A stretch of 64,000 nucleotides of DNA from Clitopilus passeckerianus (taxonomy: Eukaryota; Basidiomycota; Agaricomycetes; Agaricales; Entolomataceae). The position numbers and the translations under genes are program-made. The first letter of the stretch is position 1; every line of letters begins with the position of its first letter. The DNA lies in contig CALYLX010000152.1 in NCBI GenBank assembly GCA_944990035.1, positions 372,001-436,000 of the forward strand. The letters run 5' to 3'. The notes beneath the pieces are model-generated. The model saw nothing but the letters and a program-made list of their open reading frames with translations, made no database searches and had not been told where the DNA came from. Shown one piece after another: positions 37,502-50,119 of this stretch.

Positions 37502-38564
37502 TCAAGACTTGTGAATATGTTCAGGGCGTTGAGTGTAGTCAAGATTAGAAGGGACAGCAGGGTTACTAGCAAGGGGAGACGATACAGCTGGCCGATGTGA
37601 GTCGTCTACCTCCTGAATGTATGCTCCTCCCGTTGGTGCGAAAATAGTTCCAGCACGCTTTCGGCCTTTGATCGTAATCTCGCCCTCGAAGTCGTTCGGC
37701 ACCGACAAGCAAACTCCACCTTGCACGACAGCGGAAGGTTGTACTAGCACTAGTATGGTCTCAGAATACAAGCTAATAAGGAGCGCCTGAGAACAAACTC
37801 ACTGTATCTTTCATGGCGATCTGGAGTTCCATTCGTTCGATCGGATCGCCCGTTCTCTCTCTTGGAAGATGGCCGTCCTACAAGTGATAGAGCGTTATCG
37901 CTGTGCTTCTCTGAATGGAGAGTCTTCCGAAGGCCCGCGTGCATATGCGTAGCGGCCGGAATTCCAGGTTGCTCTTGTTCGACTACTGGAGGGAGCCACC
38001 GGACAGAGGGCGCGCGACCAGCTCTGGAAGGTGAATCTAGCCTTTTAGATGAAGTGACCGAAAGTTGCGAAGCTCCAGAATAACGGTGTTGGGGGCCATG
38101 GCCGTTGTTTGACCCTTGGTAGCCAAATGGAGGAACGGGCGGATTTTGAGCTGTATCAGGCATTTCCAATGAAAGGCCAGCAGACGGTTGTTGTAAAGCA
38201 GCATGGTCGGAAAGGCCATTAGAATCACTGGCTGCTTGGCTAGGAGCGCGTAGCCTCTGAGGGGGTTGCTGGGACATTCTAGACGCCGTCGAGGCTACTG
38301 AATCTGCTCGAGAACGGGGCATCCGATATTTACTAGCCTGAGACACCCATGATGCGATTCGATCCTCTATTGCGTGTTTCGAAATCAGCCAGGAACCACT
38401 GGATCAGGGGGGAGAGTGGAAAGCGTACGTTTTTCTTCGGGGGTCACGAATCCCGGAGAGATAGATCTATAGAGGAGCCAAGTATCGGGTCAGGTGAATT
38501 AGTCGTTGGAGCCATAGGTAGGGACTAACTTAGCAGAGTATTCACTTTGAGTGCGTGCGCTCAT
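37502..38564 (-). CDS. Unknown protein with disordered N-terminus and short beta-rich end
   Basis: Assembled from the ATG at 38564. Exons encode MSARTQSEYSAK, then SISPGFVTPEEK, then REDRIASWVSQASKYRMPRS onward through a long Ser/Pro/Gln-rich region. After an intron ending TACTAG comes MLVQPSAVVQGGVCLSVPND and a C-terminal domain with ITIKGRKRAGTIFAPTGG. All three introns are 50-65 nt and preserve frame. The middle carries Ser-Arg clusters likely to be phosphorylated. I do not recognise a family. It lies next to another Ser-rich unknown (35473-36876) on the same strand, but they do not look alike. Confidence 0.6.
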
Positions 38565-39342
38565 TGTAATGATGACTGAGAGATGCGATTTTATGTGAGA
38601 TGTAGTAGAGAAAAAGCCCTTCAAACTTTTCTGACCTTTATACTGCTCGAAGAGTGACCAGGTGCCACTCCGAAATGTACTTGCAATTAGCTAATCGTGT
38701 GCGCATTCCAAAAGGCTGTTCAGCAGGTCTTCTTTTTCAGAGCAAGAATACAAGTAAGTCCGGTAAGAATCTTTGGAGAACATGTTGTATTCGTAAGCGA
38801 CAAAGCGATACAATACGATTGGGTTGTCCAAGAAAGTCTTCGAGCTTGCACAGGCCAGATTCTCAAAGGATCGACTTGAGTCACGTTTGAATCAGAAACC
38901 AATATCAATGCACAGGTCTAAGACTGTCAGTGAGGAGGGGATAATATGGAATGTGAGTCTTGTTGTGGTAATTCACATCGAGGCTGGGATCCAGGAGGTT
39001 GAGAGCCAACCAAGGTTTAGGCGGAGATCAAATATTTCCAGGGGATTCTCCTGTTAACCAATGAAGGAAGGCTGATAGCACGCCAACACAAGTGAGAGGC
39101 TGGATAGGCACTATGTGTTTAATTGAAGGCAAAATGATGCGTCATTGAGTATTTGTGAATGGTATTTGTATAGTACATAGAAGAGAATGCGAGTACTGAT
39201 TCCGAGTCAACGAACGGCGAAGTATTCTTCGATTTGAGGATGTAGTGATAAACCGTGATTTATTTGTTCCGGATTCTGAGAACGATGTATGCCCTGAAGA
39301 AAAGGCGTCAGCCAGTATTTCATGCTGGAAGAAATTTGCAGC
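38565..39342. other. Intergenic region
   Basis: About 780 bp between the unknown gene's start and the 3' end of ABCG B; no gene recognised. Confidence 0.5.
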
Positions 39343-42011
39343 CTACAGAATGCGGAAGATGGTTATCATACCAATGAGAACACCACACCATTTGGCATAC
39401 GAGATATGTTCAATCTCCAGGTATCTAAGAACGTCTTCACCAGAGACTGTGCAAGTCTCAGGCGTGGATGATTGATACGAGCAGAAGCAGGAGTTATCCG
39501 GCAACCGCTGACATTCGAATGTCAGCCTCCGCAGATCGGACTGGAGAAAAAATGACTAGTGAGTGGGGAAAGGTATATCAGGACTGGCGAGCGGCTCACG
39601 TTCGCCAACAGCTCAAAGGCATAGGTCAAGAAATCAACGTAGTGCAGCGAATAGAATAGATATCTTGGCAAGGATTTTGATTTCATGCTATAAAGCGATG
39701 TCGTCAGATTCGTTGGATGGACTTCATCTGCGACAACTCACAAGTATCCAGCAAGGCTGAGCCAGAGACCATTGGAGCTGGGCAGCATATTTAGTACGCA
39801 GATGAGTTGAAGAGGGTCGGGCGACTCACAATGCAGACAACGACATGGCGACCATTTGATATGGCAATGCACATGCAATAAGAACCATCGAACTTTCGGC
39901 AGTGGTCACAGCAATCGATGTGAAGAACAAATAACGGAAGAAGGCTGCCGCCCCGGTGTGTAAACCCTGTATGGATGTGAGCAGCCTCATATCACAGAGA
40001 GAAATATGAACGCACAATCGCCCAGTAGCTGATGAGGATATAGAGTAAGGCGCATGCGATCAAGAACGGCAGGCTGACGAAACTATCTGAGATCAGAAAT
40101 GGTAGAGTTGAATATAGCCCATTCTTCTTTTCTCGATAGAAGACGGCACGTTCTTCAAGGACTAGGATGGAGATGAGCAGCGTCCCGCCCCTTTGGCAGA
40201 AGATAACTCACATGCAGGAACACCGGCAGCAGAGCTCTGAAGAGCAATCGGTTAGACGGCATTGGAGGAGGTCAAAGCTTGCACTCACGATAGCAATAAA
40301 AGCTATACCGAAGAAATGGCAAGACAGCCTGTCTTCTATTGATGAATCACGAAGGCCGAGATTCATCCATATCAATGCAACCATGAACCCCATCCCTAAC
40401 ATGAAGTTGATCAAAAGTGATCAACTAGAGTAATCGAATGTGCTCACCTCCATACATGCCACCACGCAGTCCGTAGGCAAACAAGTTGCGAGTGTAGTTT
40501 TTTGCCTTTCGCTCAGAGAGCACCATGGTATTCCAGAACATGGCTGTGGCTGGTCCTGCCGTCCCATCTCTGCGGCTCAAGTCGACCTGTTGTTCAACTG
40601 ATGCAGATTCGGATTCAACTTCCTCCTTCTCATTCTTTAGGTCCGGCGAACCCGTATGGGTCATCGAAGATAGATAAAACTCGTGCATATCCTTTGACTC
40701 CGCAGGTTGGTCATAGGACGTGCCGAAGTCATTATTGAGGTAGTTCATGGCGTGATCAGATGGTGATATCTAGGGGACAGTGAAGCAACAACGTCAACAA
40801 ACGAGTCACCTCGTGGCCAGAAAGGACTTACGAAGCGTGGTGTTGGGCGACCCCATTGCTCGAGGAAGCCTTCGAGGCCTCCGACCGGTCCGAGGTAGCA
40901 AGTCTTGCCAGCGCCAATGAGAAGGAGGTCGGTGAACTGAGAAAGGGTGTCCACAGCAGGTTGATGGATAGAAGCGACTACAACAATGCCTTCCTCGACT
41001 GCGAGTGCTTTGATATGGGTGATGACTTCCCGGGCAGCTGTGCTATCAAGCTGAAGGGGAGAAGTATAAACCATGGAAACAAAAAATGGTGAAGGTTATA
41101 TTACCCCGGAGGTGACCTCATCGAGGAACAGAATTCGCCTAAAAAGCTGCTATCAGAATCCTTACAAAAGGCCTCAAGGGGATGAGACGTACGGGAAGGT
41201 GACTATAGCACAGGCGGCAGTCGTACGGCGCTTTTGCCCTACATACAATGTTGGTCAGGTATGAAGTGAGATTCATAAAGCGGAGACAAACCTCCTGATA
41301 TTCCTCTCTGGAGTGACGTCCCAATGCGCTGATCCGCGCAGGACTGTAGACCAAGTGCAGTGATGACCCGTTCTACACGTTCCGTAACCTCTCTCCGAGG
41401 TAGAAGCGGGGAGCTTCGTATGGTCAGCAAAAGTATTTCAAGCATACCACCCGACTTACTAGAGGCGAAGAGAGTATGTGATCGACTCTCGGACAGTCAA
41501 AACGCCTAAGAGGGCGTCGTCTTGTTCTACAAATGCGGATACATTCTGCATTTCTTGCTCATCCATCTGTCGACCATTGAAAGATATCTGGGACACGTTT
41601 AGAGGTGTCCATATCGAAAAGCTCAAGCAAACTCACCGATCCACCCGGAAGAGTAGCTTTCCTGCAAGACATGAGATCAAGGAGCGTGCTTTTGCCTATT
41701 GGTGAGAATACTCAGTTCACGTCATCGTGTAGTGGATTCATAGAGCTAACCTGCACCAGAAGGCCCCTTCAAATAATAATTTAGCGTAATCATGGGATAC
41801 CGACCACCGGGGAACCTACCATGATTGCTAGCAGTTCACCAGCCGTCACGTCGACTGAAACGTCATCGACGAGCCTCCTCATTTCCCCATTCTTAAGTTT
41901 GACCTCAAAAGAGATGTTCTTGAGAGACAGAACGCTCTTGCAAGCAGAACCCGAGGCAGACATTCTCTGCTTCGGTGAGAGAAGATCAAGGAGTGGCAGA
42001 GCAGTTGGCAT
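39343..42011 (-). CDS. ABCG (White-type) half-transporter B
   Basis: Paralogue of the gene at 13890-16603, with the same NBD-then-membrane layout. The Walker A GPSGAGKST is again formed across a 16-nt microexon (41751-41766). The signature is RGISGGQKRRT (canonical, unlike copy A), Walker B is ILFLDE with VTSG, and the H-loop is ASIHQPAVD. The linker to the membrane half carries HEFYLSSM as in copy A (REFYLSSV), and later EERAVFYREKKNGLYS. The extracellular loop contains CQRLPDNSCFC. The protein ends FRIL at TAG 39343 without the short last exon of copy A. Start at 42011 (MPTALP) or the internal Met of MSASGSACK. It lies about 1.4 kb from, and divergent to, reductase 1, so a shared promoter region is possible. 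Confidence 0.87.
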
Positions 42012-43397
42012 TATATATATTTCGTGAAAGTGGGGAGTTGGAGCATGAGCCGAGCTAACTCAGCACTGCATTGCTCGACGATTATTTTCGCCTTCATTTG
42101 CGAGAAAATCGCTTCCATTGTCGCTGTCGACAGCAAACTGACTTGAGTCGAATACCGGCGCAAGCTTCGAGGGCGTCAAACAAGAACAATCAAATTGAAC
42201 AGAATGGAGGTCGGACCGGAGACCGTGACAGCAATGCTGAACGTGAACTGTGTCCTGGCAGTCGTTGCCAGCTTCACATCGAGCAAAAAACAATTCTACG
42301 GGTTAGCTTGTACTTTCGGGTATCCGGAGTCATCTCTATTAGAATGTTGCAGGGAAGACGACGCTCGGATGGATCGATAGGAAAATTACGCGACCTAGAC
42401 TAGGACATATCGGTCAGAAATCCTTTCAATATCCACTTTGGACTTCCAGCATGCTGCAACATGGGATTCATGTCATGCTGCTCAGAATACGATTGAAGGA
42501 GAAAAACCCCGGTGTGCCCACGACTTGCAGTTCTGTGCTATTCCTCATGGGCTCAACTCCTCCAGGGCTCCTTTGACAAGCGGAATGTAGGATGGGCGAC
42601 GTATCGGCTCGGCTTGTGTACTCCAAAAGCTTCAGTCTACCAACCTCGGGCTATGCTGCTGGATACGCTGAAGTCTAGTATTGCTGCCTCTGTACTGCAA
42701 TGCGTCTTGCTGAACTAGTACTACTACCGCTAAGATATGGCTTTTTAATGAGCTGATCTGGATGGCCGTTTGTCGATTGGTGAGCCGAGTAAAAGAAATT
42801 AAAGAATGTCCCAGCACCCTGAAAACATATCAAATTAAAACTCTATGCAATCTGACGATCCTCGGCTAATATGGGCATTGAAGCTTCACGGACCTCCTCA
42901 TCGCAAAGCTATCGGAACTGACTACGAGTGCGCCGAGACAAGACGAGCTAGCCAATCATGCTATCTCCGTGGCCAAGCCATGGATGGAAGCTGCAGCTTC
43001 TCCCTGCCCGACTCCTACTCCACCATCATCTCGTGTCAATCCTTCAGGCCGGTTCCATTCTATACTTCATACTGACACCGTCCTGCCACCTTAGTGGTCA
43101 TTAATTGGACGTCGGACCTGCCAAAAACGATCTGTTCCGACTCAATCGTTCAGAAAGTCTGCACGCTTCATTGTGCTTCAGATTGAAGACCCTCTCACAG
43201 CCACGTTCCAGAATAGTCATCTAAGTCATGGCAAAAGTACGAACCGGCCTCTGGATCCGCCAATCGAAGCACTAACGTACACGACAGGGAATATGGATGG
43301 ATCCCCGGGTAATACGGACGAATAGACAACCCATTCAATTGTACCTTTAAACGGTCTTGGAGTCACGATAACCGTCCCTACGTCCTAGACAACGAAC
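42012..43397. repeat. Divergent region partly duplicated upstream of reductase 2
   Basis: Parts resemble 47640-48330. ATTCCTCATGGGCTCAA occurs at 42541 and, nearly the same, at 47742; a block around 42765-42800 with GATTGGTGAGCCGA resembles one at 47880-47915. Similarity is patchy, so the copies are old. The region separates ABCG B and reductase 1 (divergent) and holds both promoters. Confidence 0.55.
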
Positions 43398-44938
43398 ATG
43401 CGCCAACCTCAAGAGGAACATACGGAACATACAACTCTCATGGAGCAGTTGATCCAGAAATACAGCTTCCTCTCCGCTCAGGATGCACTATCCTTTCGCG
43501 CTAACTTGAGCACATCTGATCCTACTTCCCGCTCTTCATCTCCCACCGAAAAGGTCATCCTCCTCACTGGAAGCACAGGCAACCTAGGATCGGATCTACT
43601 AGCAAGCCTCCTATCGGACTCGACCGTACGCAGAGTCTATGCACTGAACCGCACATCAGACCTAGGGTCTTCTCGGGATCGCGTTGGAGAGCAGTTTTCT
43701 GAAAAGGGCCTACCCCAACACCTCCTCGACACTCCAAAGTGTGTTTTCATCGATGGGAAACTTACGGATCTGAGGCTAGGTCTAGGTGATGGACTATACG
43801 AAGAGGTTAGTCTGACTTCCTTCCGGAATGTCCTTGTGCTGACCAAACTACTACTCCTCTGACTAGCTTTGCAGAGAAGTCACCATTGTAATCCACAACG
43901 CCTGGCGAGTCGGCCATACAGCACCTCTTATCAAATTCGAGCCCTCGATCTTGGGACTGCACAACCTACTAAACTTCACTCGCTGCATTCCGGCCAATCG
44001 AAACCCACGATTCTTGTTCGTATCTTCCACCGCTTCGATGCACCTTTGGCGGCTATACGAGAAGGCGTTGATCCCTGAGGATTTGGTGAGCGATGCCAGG
44101 GTAGCCACTGGATTTGGGTACGCAGAGAGCAAGTTCGTTGGAGAAAATGTCAGTGGCAACTTCGCATTCATTCATGATTCGTACTGATGTGTTAGCAGGT
44201 CGTGGCAAGGAGTGGGCTAAACGCTACGTCCCTCCGTGTAACTCAGCTATCTGGGCGACTTGCAGATGGAGCTTGGTTGCCCACGGAGTGGGTACCGATG
44301 ATGTTTAAAATCATGCAAGAAGTTAGAGCGATACCAACCACCCTTATACATGTAAGTCAAAGTCTGCAATACTTCGTATCTTATCTGATCAATATCGACA
44401 GAAACGGTTCCCATTCGTCCCACTGGATGTGGCAGCGCACTGCATTCGTGACATTTCTCTCTCTCCACACCAATTGCCCGCAGCGCTTAATGTCACCCAT
44501 CCACGTCCATTCGGTTGGTCTACAGTTGGACCCATTATGCAAAGGTTAATATGGGGTACAAAACCGATGCCCGTTCTTCCAATGGAGAACTTCGTGGAGT
44601 TAGTTGAGAGAGATCTCATCGCAAACATGCCTGGTCCAGCACAAAGGGTGAGTGGATGCGTTTTACAATCGTGATTTCGGATGCTAATCTGAACACGGTA
44701 GCAAATGAAAATGTATCTAAGGGATTTCATCTCGCCTGGAAACCCATCAGTGGACGAGACATCTGTGGAACACTTTCCCGTTCCGGCTTGCTCGACAGAA
44801 AGAACGGAAGAATTGTGTCCTACTTTGAGGAATTTACGCCGAATTTCGACGAAGGATTGTGAAAGTTGGGCCAAATATTGGATTAGGACTGGGTTTCTTG
44901 AACCAGAGCCGGGTGCACATATGGAGGCTAGGCTATGA
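43398..44938 (+). CDS. Stand-alone thioester/carboxylate reductase domain protein 1
   Basis: Short-chain-dehydrogenase-type reductase matching the C-terminal R domain of NRPS-like/aminoadipate and carboxylate reductases, which use NADPH to release acyl thioesters as aldehyde or alcohol. Five exons: 43398-43805, 43867-44148, 44196-44351, 44402-44647, 44702-44938. Motifs: NADPH-binding LLTGSTGNLGSDLL, VIHNAWR, catalytic SS and YxxxK (GYAESKFVGE), then LNVTHPRPFGWSTV of the R-domain C-lobe. About 440 residues. There is no adenylation or carrier domain upstream: the frame opens at 43398 and the upstream DNA encodes nothing similar. A second Met (43440, MEQLIQKYSFLS) aligns with the start of reductase 2 and is also possible. 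Acceptance of a free acyl-CoA or partner-carrier thioester is inferred. Confidence 0.88.
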
Positions 44939-45216
44939 TAAATACCACTATACATCCTATTGGCTAGTATTCAAATATACGTCGCGAAATTGGATTACCA
45001 TTCAAATATTCAATGCCCTCTATTACTGCTGTTACATTTTTGGGACTTTGATCAGGCCAACACCATCAGCCGTGGAAAACTTGGTGGAAAATGTTGGAAC
45101 CGAACCACTGTCACAGATGGCCACTATTTTTCTTCCAGCGTTCGCTGCAATACCTTCTGCAGTTATTGACGTTTTCTTCATACTCTGACCAATTGTGACT
45201 AACATTGAGGTGAAAA

Positions 45217-46344
45217 ATGCCACGAACAAGGCAGAGCCGCCGGGCCCACGTGCAAGATGATCCTCTTCCTGCACCTTTGACCACCCGTACTCTCCTTCCT
45301 CGTCTTCAAACGGCGCCTACCCAACGATCCCGCACTTCCAGCACACAATCTACTAGCTCGCAGCGAAGCACGCCAAATTCGTCGTGTGCTGCGACAGTTT
45401 CCCGCCAAAACCAAGAGAGAAGGGGTGATCTTCGACCGGAGCAAGAAATGGAATCCCTTTCAGACTCGGAGTCCAACTACGACTCTTCTACCCAACCCAA
45501 CAGTCGCAGAGGGTCCAGGAGGCCTGGAAAACGAAGAAGGCGAGAGGACTCCGCAGGTGGGAGAGAACTACGGCCACGCCTCGGCAGAGCGGATTCAAAT
45601 GATTTAATGAACATCAGCGCAGGCCCTACACTCTTCGCGTCCTCCTCTTCTGCCAACCCACCAACAGGGCCTTTCTATGCAGATGTAGAGGATTTCGACA
45701 TCAGCGGGCACGGTGTCGCTGGAACCTCTAGCTCTGCCAACCATGATGCTGCTCCACTATCCGACCCGCCTGGACCGTCTACTAGTGGTAGCACCCTGGC
45801 TGACAAGCAGGCTTCGTCTCCAGCTAGTAGTCCTGTTACGAGCCCCAGCCTGCTGAAGATACTCAATAGCGAGGATGTTGATGTTGGGCGGGGCAAAGGG
45901 AAGGGAAGAGCGAGGTCAAAAGGCAAGGGAAAGGCTAAGGAGGAGGTGGTGGACGACAATATTGAATTGGAGGATACACCAGGATCTCCGTCGCCATCCT
46001 CAAGAACCGCTACAAAGGCGGACACAAAACCAGAGCCTGAAGCTGAAAATCTCGCTGAATATACGTGCCCTATCTGCTTCTTCCCGCCGTCAAACGCTAC
46101 TTTGACCCCTTGCGGACACATATGTTGTGGCTCTTGCCTGTTCACGGCGGTCAAATCTACGTTGCAGCGTGGTGCAATGATGAGGGCTGAAGACAATAAA
46201 CCAAAGTAGGTCCCTAAGCCAATTATTTCAGTAACCCTGCTAATTGTACACAGGTGCCCTGTATGTCGCGCTGAACTTGTCAATTGGGATGGCAAAGGCG
46301 GAGGTGTCATTGGACTCAGACCCCGTGCCGTGATCAGTCTATAG
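45217..46344 (+). CDS. RING-finger E3 ubiquitin ligase (SLX8/RFP-like)
   Basis: About 356 residues in two exons, with one intron near 46206-46255 splitting a Lys codon just before CPVCR. The long N-terminus is Ser/Arg-rich with basic and acidic clusters and is probably disordered. The C-terminal RING reads CPICFFPPSN..., then PCGHICCGSCL, and CPVCRAEL, a C3HC4 zinc-binding pattern with an extended loop between the Cys-His pairs. It ends WDGKGGGVIGLRPRAVISL, which resembles the tail of SLX8/Rfp-type SUMO-targeted ligases in basidiomycetes as I recall them. Likely nuclear. It is unrelated to its reductase neighbours. Confidence 0.82.
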
Positions 46345-46621
46345 GATGGGATTGTCCAACTTTTGTATCTGAGGCACGAAGAATAGAATTCGATTTCAAG
46401 AATTGACCATTGTATGGGCAATATCCGAAGAGCCTCCACGTAGCCTGAGGCTGAGGAACTGCAACGTCAAGCTTCAAGAGCTGGGTATATGCGCCAAATC
46501 TGCACGACCTTCAGATCAAATTCTTTGATTTCCACTGCCATTGCCCTGCCTCGTCCCTTCTCTGCATACACTCACTTGCGCTTACTCACAATCACTCATA
46601 ACCAGGACTCATTACTCACCA

Positions 46622-47505
46622 ATGCCAGCGAACAAAGGAGCCAAAGCCGTCGCCGCAAGTAAACGAGTAACGCGACGAAGCTCACAGGAATCCAATGCAT
46701 CTCAAGAGAGTAATGAAGAACTCGAACTTCCTCAATCCCAAGAATCTATCAGCAGTAATGGAGACGACGAAGAGTGCGTATCAAGCATGGATGCATTTTG
46801 TTGAACTCAGAGCTCATCGTTTGTTCAGGCTACAACAGCTTGTTAAACAGCAGTATGCAAGTAAGTTCTTCTTTCTGTTCTCAATCTGTACTGGTGCTGA
46901 AGTGCACATGTTCAACAGCACTCGCAGCCAAGAAGCGCAAAGACGCGGAGAAAAGCTTCTTGAAGTCGTCTCTGGCTAAAGCCTCGAAAGATGTCCGTCT
47001 CCTCTCAGCTCCTTTTCTGCTGCACCTGAAAACTGCAACTGCTTGCTTACAGGTCAACAAAGCTGCGCTACACCTCAAATCTGTATCGGAGGCACTGTTC
47101 GTCGTCGCCACACGTCATATTGATACCTTTTAACGCGCATATATCCACTTTAGAGAGAAGCTCTACGAAGAAAACCTACTTGCTTTGGCGGAGAATGAAG
47201 ACACAATCAATAATTTGTGGTATAATATACATGAAACCCAGAAGAAACTTATCGTGCGTATTTCGATTGATTTTTTATAGGAGCGCTGGGGCTGAAGCTT
47301 GAATCACAGGAAAGGTGCCAGAAGATGAATACCGATCGAATGAAGGCGTCCGAGATTATGGAAACGGAGTGTATTGCAGGCAGAGCACAGATCAACACGG
47401 CGTTTCGAGGTGCGTTCCCAAAATGGCCCCGTTGTTCATTCTGTTGACGGTATTCTGTATAGAGGGTCAGGAAACTATCGACCAGTTAAAGGAGCTTCAA
47501 CTTTG
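46622..47505 (+). CDS. Small coiled-coil protein, unknown
   Basis: Multi-exon gene of about 190 residues. Pieces read MPANKGAKAVAASKRVTRRS, then ELQQLVKQQYATLAAKKRKD, then VNKAALHLKSVSEALF, then REKLYEENLLALAENEDTIN, and finally ERCQKMNTDRMKASEIMETE. After a last intron ending TGTATAG comes EGQETIDQLKELQL. Most of this is highly helical and heptad-like. One donor (GTCGTC near 47098) is weak, so the exon borders are approximate. Function not recognised. Confidence 0.55.
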
Positions 47506-48332
47506 AACTAGAACATAGGCCCTGTAGAAGCAGCTTCGGCACCTCTGTTTTATATATAGCCGACTGTCAATCCAGACTGTATGCGTGTCCGTCTGCAAAG
47601 TGCGAGACAATGTCCAGGCGCGGTCACATATCCGACAACATTATTCTGGATTTCAAGCATGCTTCAACTTCCGTCACCATCCCGTCAGACATAGTCGAAG
47701 TAATCGTTGACTGGTATGTCCTCCATTACTCTGATTTATTCCTCATGGGCTCAATGTAAATATCCTTGGGGCTCATTGGACAGGTCGAATGCCCGATGTC
47801 TGTCTAGGCTGGCCAATATGTCAAATTGACGTCAGGCTTTCCTGTCGCAATCAATATCGGAGGTTCTTAGGCCATTTTGCGATCGGTGAACCGAATAATT
47901 AATAAGGTCTTGAAGAATGTTCCACCCGTCGGAGGGCGTGCCAACTTCAATTCAGCCTACAGGATGACGCCTCAGTCATTCTAGACGAACTTACATGGAG
48001 GCCTATGTGGGGTTGGGCCGCTGGTCCCACCGCCATTGGAACTGCCAGTGCACCATCCAAACTGAGCGGCCAGCCTGACAGAACGGCCCTCAGGGAACCG
48101 AGGTTCGAGAAAAAAAAAAACATCCTCTTCGCTAGTCTCCCTTCATATCGGGCCAACTTACCGGCTCGCTTCCTTTTTAAATCTCCAATTAGCGGAGATT
48201 TGACGAGACAACACGCCAGACCACTGCTCCTTTAAAGGGCTATGACGCGACCCCCTCCTCATGTGAACTATAACCCCAGAAATACACCTACCAGTAAACG
48301 GACATACGAAAGTAGCAGAGCCCACCACCGTC
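47506..48332. repeat. Upstream region of reductase 2, diverged copy of 42012-43397
   Basis: Patchy similarity to the region upstream of reductase 1, notably around 47742 and 47880-47915. This indicates that the duplication making reductases 1 and 2 included the flanking DNA. Confidence 0.55.
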
Positions 48333-49823
48333 ATGGAGCAACTCATCGAGAAATACAGCTTTCTCTCTGCAGATGATGCACTATCGTTTCGGACCGACTC
48401 ACCAGATAGTCTCCGCTTTTCACCTTCTCGTGACAAGGTCATCCTCCTCACGGGTACCACTGGTAACCTGGGATCGGACCTCCTAGCAAGCCTCCTTTCT
48501 GATCCGGATGTACGGAGAGTCTACGCATTGAATCGCGCCTCGGACCTTGGGTCTTCTCGAGATCGTGTTGGCGAGCAGTTCTCTGAAAAAGGTTTACCAA
48601 CCCACCTACTTGACTCTCCGAAATGCGTCTTCATCGATGGACGGCTCACGGATTCGCGACTAGGCCTACGCGACGAGTTGTTAGAAGAGGTGAACTTGAC
48701 TCGCTCCCAAACATCTGAATGCTCACCTAACCACCACCACTATCTCTAGCTTCGAGCAGAAGTCACCATAGTTATCCACAATGCCTGGCCCGTCTGGCAT
48801 ACTGCACCCCTTTCCAAGTTCGAGCCCTCGATCTTGGGACTGCGCAATCTACTTGACTTCACTCGTTCCATTCCATCCACCCGGCAGCCACGTTTCGTGT
48901 TCATATCCTCCTGCATCTCAGCTCATCTTTGGCGGGTATATGAGAAGCAGCTCCCACTTCCTGAAGAGTTGGTGAGCGATCCCAGGGTAGCGGCTGGATT
49001 TGGGTACGGTGAGAGCAAGTACGTTGGAGAGCATGTCAGTGGAACTCTAGCTGCGTTTAGGATCAGGGGTAACCTTTTTCGCAGATTGTAGCCAGGAGTG
49101 GGCTGAACGTTACCTCGCTTCGCGTCACTGCATTGTGTGCCCGACGGAACGACGGTGTTTGGTCGCCTATGGAATGGGTACCGATGATGCTGAAGCTCAT
49201 GCAAGAAGTAAAATTAATACCAACATGGATGACGAAAGTAAGCTGAAGCCTACGTTATTGCTTTATACATGGTTGACTCTTGCAGAAACGGTTCACGTTT
49301 ATCCCACTGGACGAAGCCGCACAGTGTATTCGCGAAATAGCGCTCTCTCCAGACCAACAACTTCCTGTTATCCTCAACGTTGTTCACCCGCGTCCAGTCT
49401 GCTGGTCTACACTCCTGCCCATGATAAAGTTGCTCTGGGGCGACCAGCAGCTGCACGTTCTACCATTTCAGAGCGTCACCGCCCGTATCGAGAAGGATCT
49501 TCTTCCGAACCTGCCTGGCTCCGTACAGAAGGTAAGAGGTTTTGCCTTACCAGTTATATCATATCTCTCACTACGAAGTCAAATAGCAAATAAGGGCATA
49601 TACAAGGGACGTCGTCGTGCCCGGAAACACAACCATGGACGATACCTCCATTGAAGACTTCCCGGCTGGAGCTTGCTCGACGGCAAGGGCTGAGGAGTTG
49701 AGCGTTACTTTGAGTAATTTGCGCCCCTTGTCCAAGAAGGACTGTGAAGGTTGGTCAAAGTATTGGATCGGGATTGGTCATATGGAGCCTGGGCTGGGCA
49801 CGGGCTTGAAGGCGAAGCTATGA
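48333..49823 (+). CDS. Stand-alone thioester/carboxylate reductase domain protein 2
   Basis: Paralogue of 43398-44938 with the same five-exon layout: introns after the LLEE, GEH, MTK and VQK codons match those of copy 1. Motifs retained: LLTGTTGNLGSDLL nucleotide-binding loop, VIHNAWP, SS in FVFISSCIS, catalytic GYGESKYVGE, LNVVHPRPVCWSTL. In place of copy 1's VTQLSGRLADGAWLP this protein has VTALCARRNDGVWSP, a change close to the substrate side in R domains, so specificity may differ. The frame is open to TGA at 49821. The stop lies about 300 bases from the end of the convergent acyltransferase 1 gene. Confidence 0.87.
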
Positions 49824-50119
49824 TCGATAATGCTCTCGCACTCATAATAGCTTCAACTTTTGCATCGTTCACTATGCCAGAACATACCGTCGCGTTGATC
49901 CCTGGCACATTTACATCCTTCATTCCCCCGATGCCAGGAGCATGATGCTAAGTATTGAAAACATCTTGACTACCAGCAAATATTTGCATGCATTTCAATG
50001 ACTATCGGCGAAAGAGGAACAGTCAAGGGCGGAGGAGAGAGGAAAGATGAAGTTGAATTCGCGCCTGGCAATTTAGGTTTGGACGGGGGTACTGGTATGG
50101 CTAGGATAAGAATTCAAAC

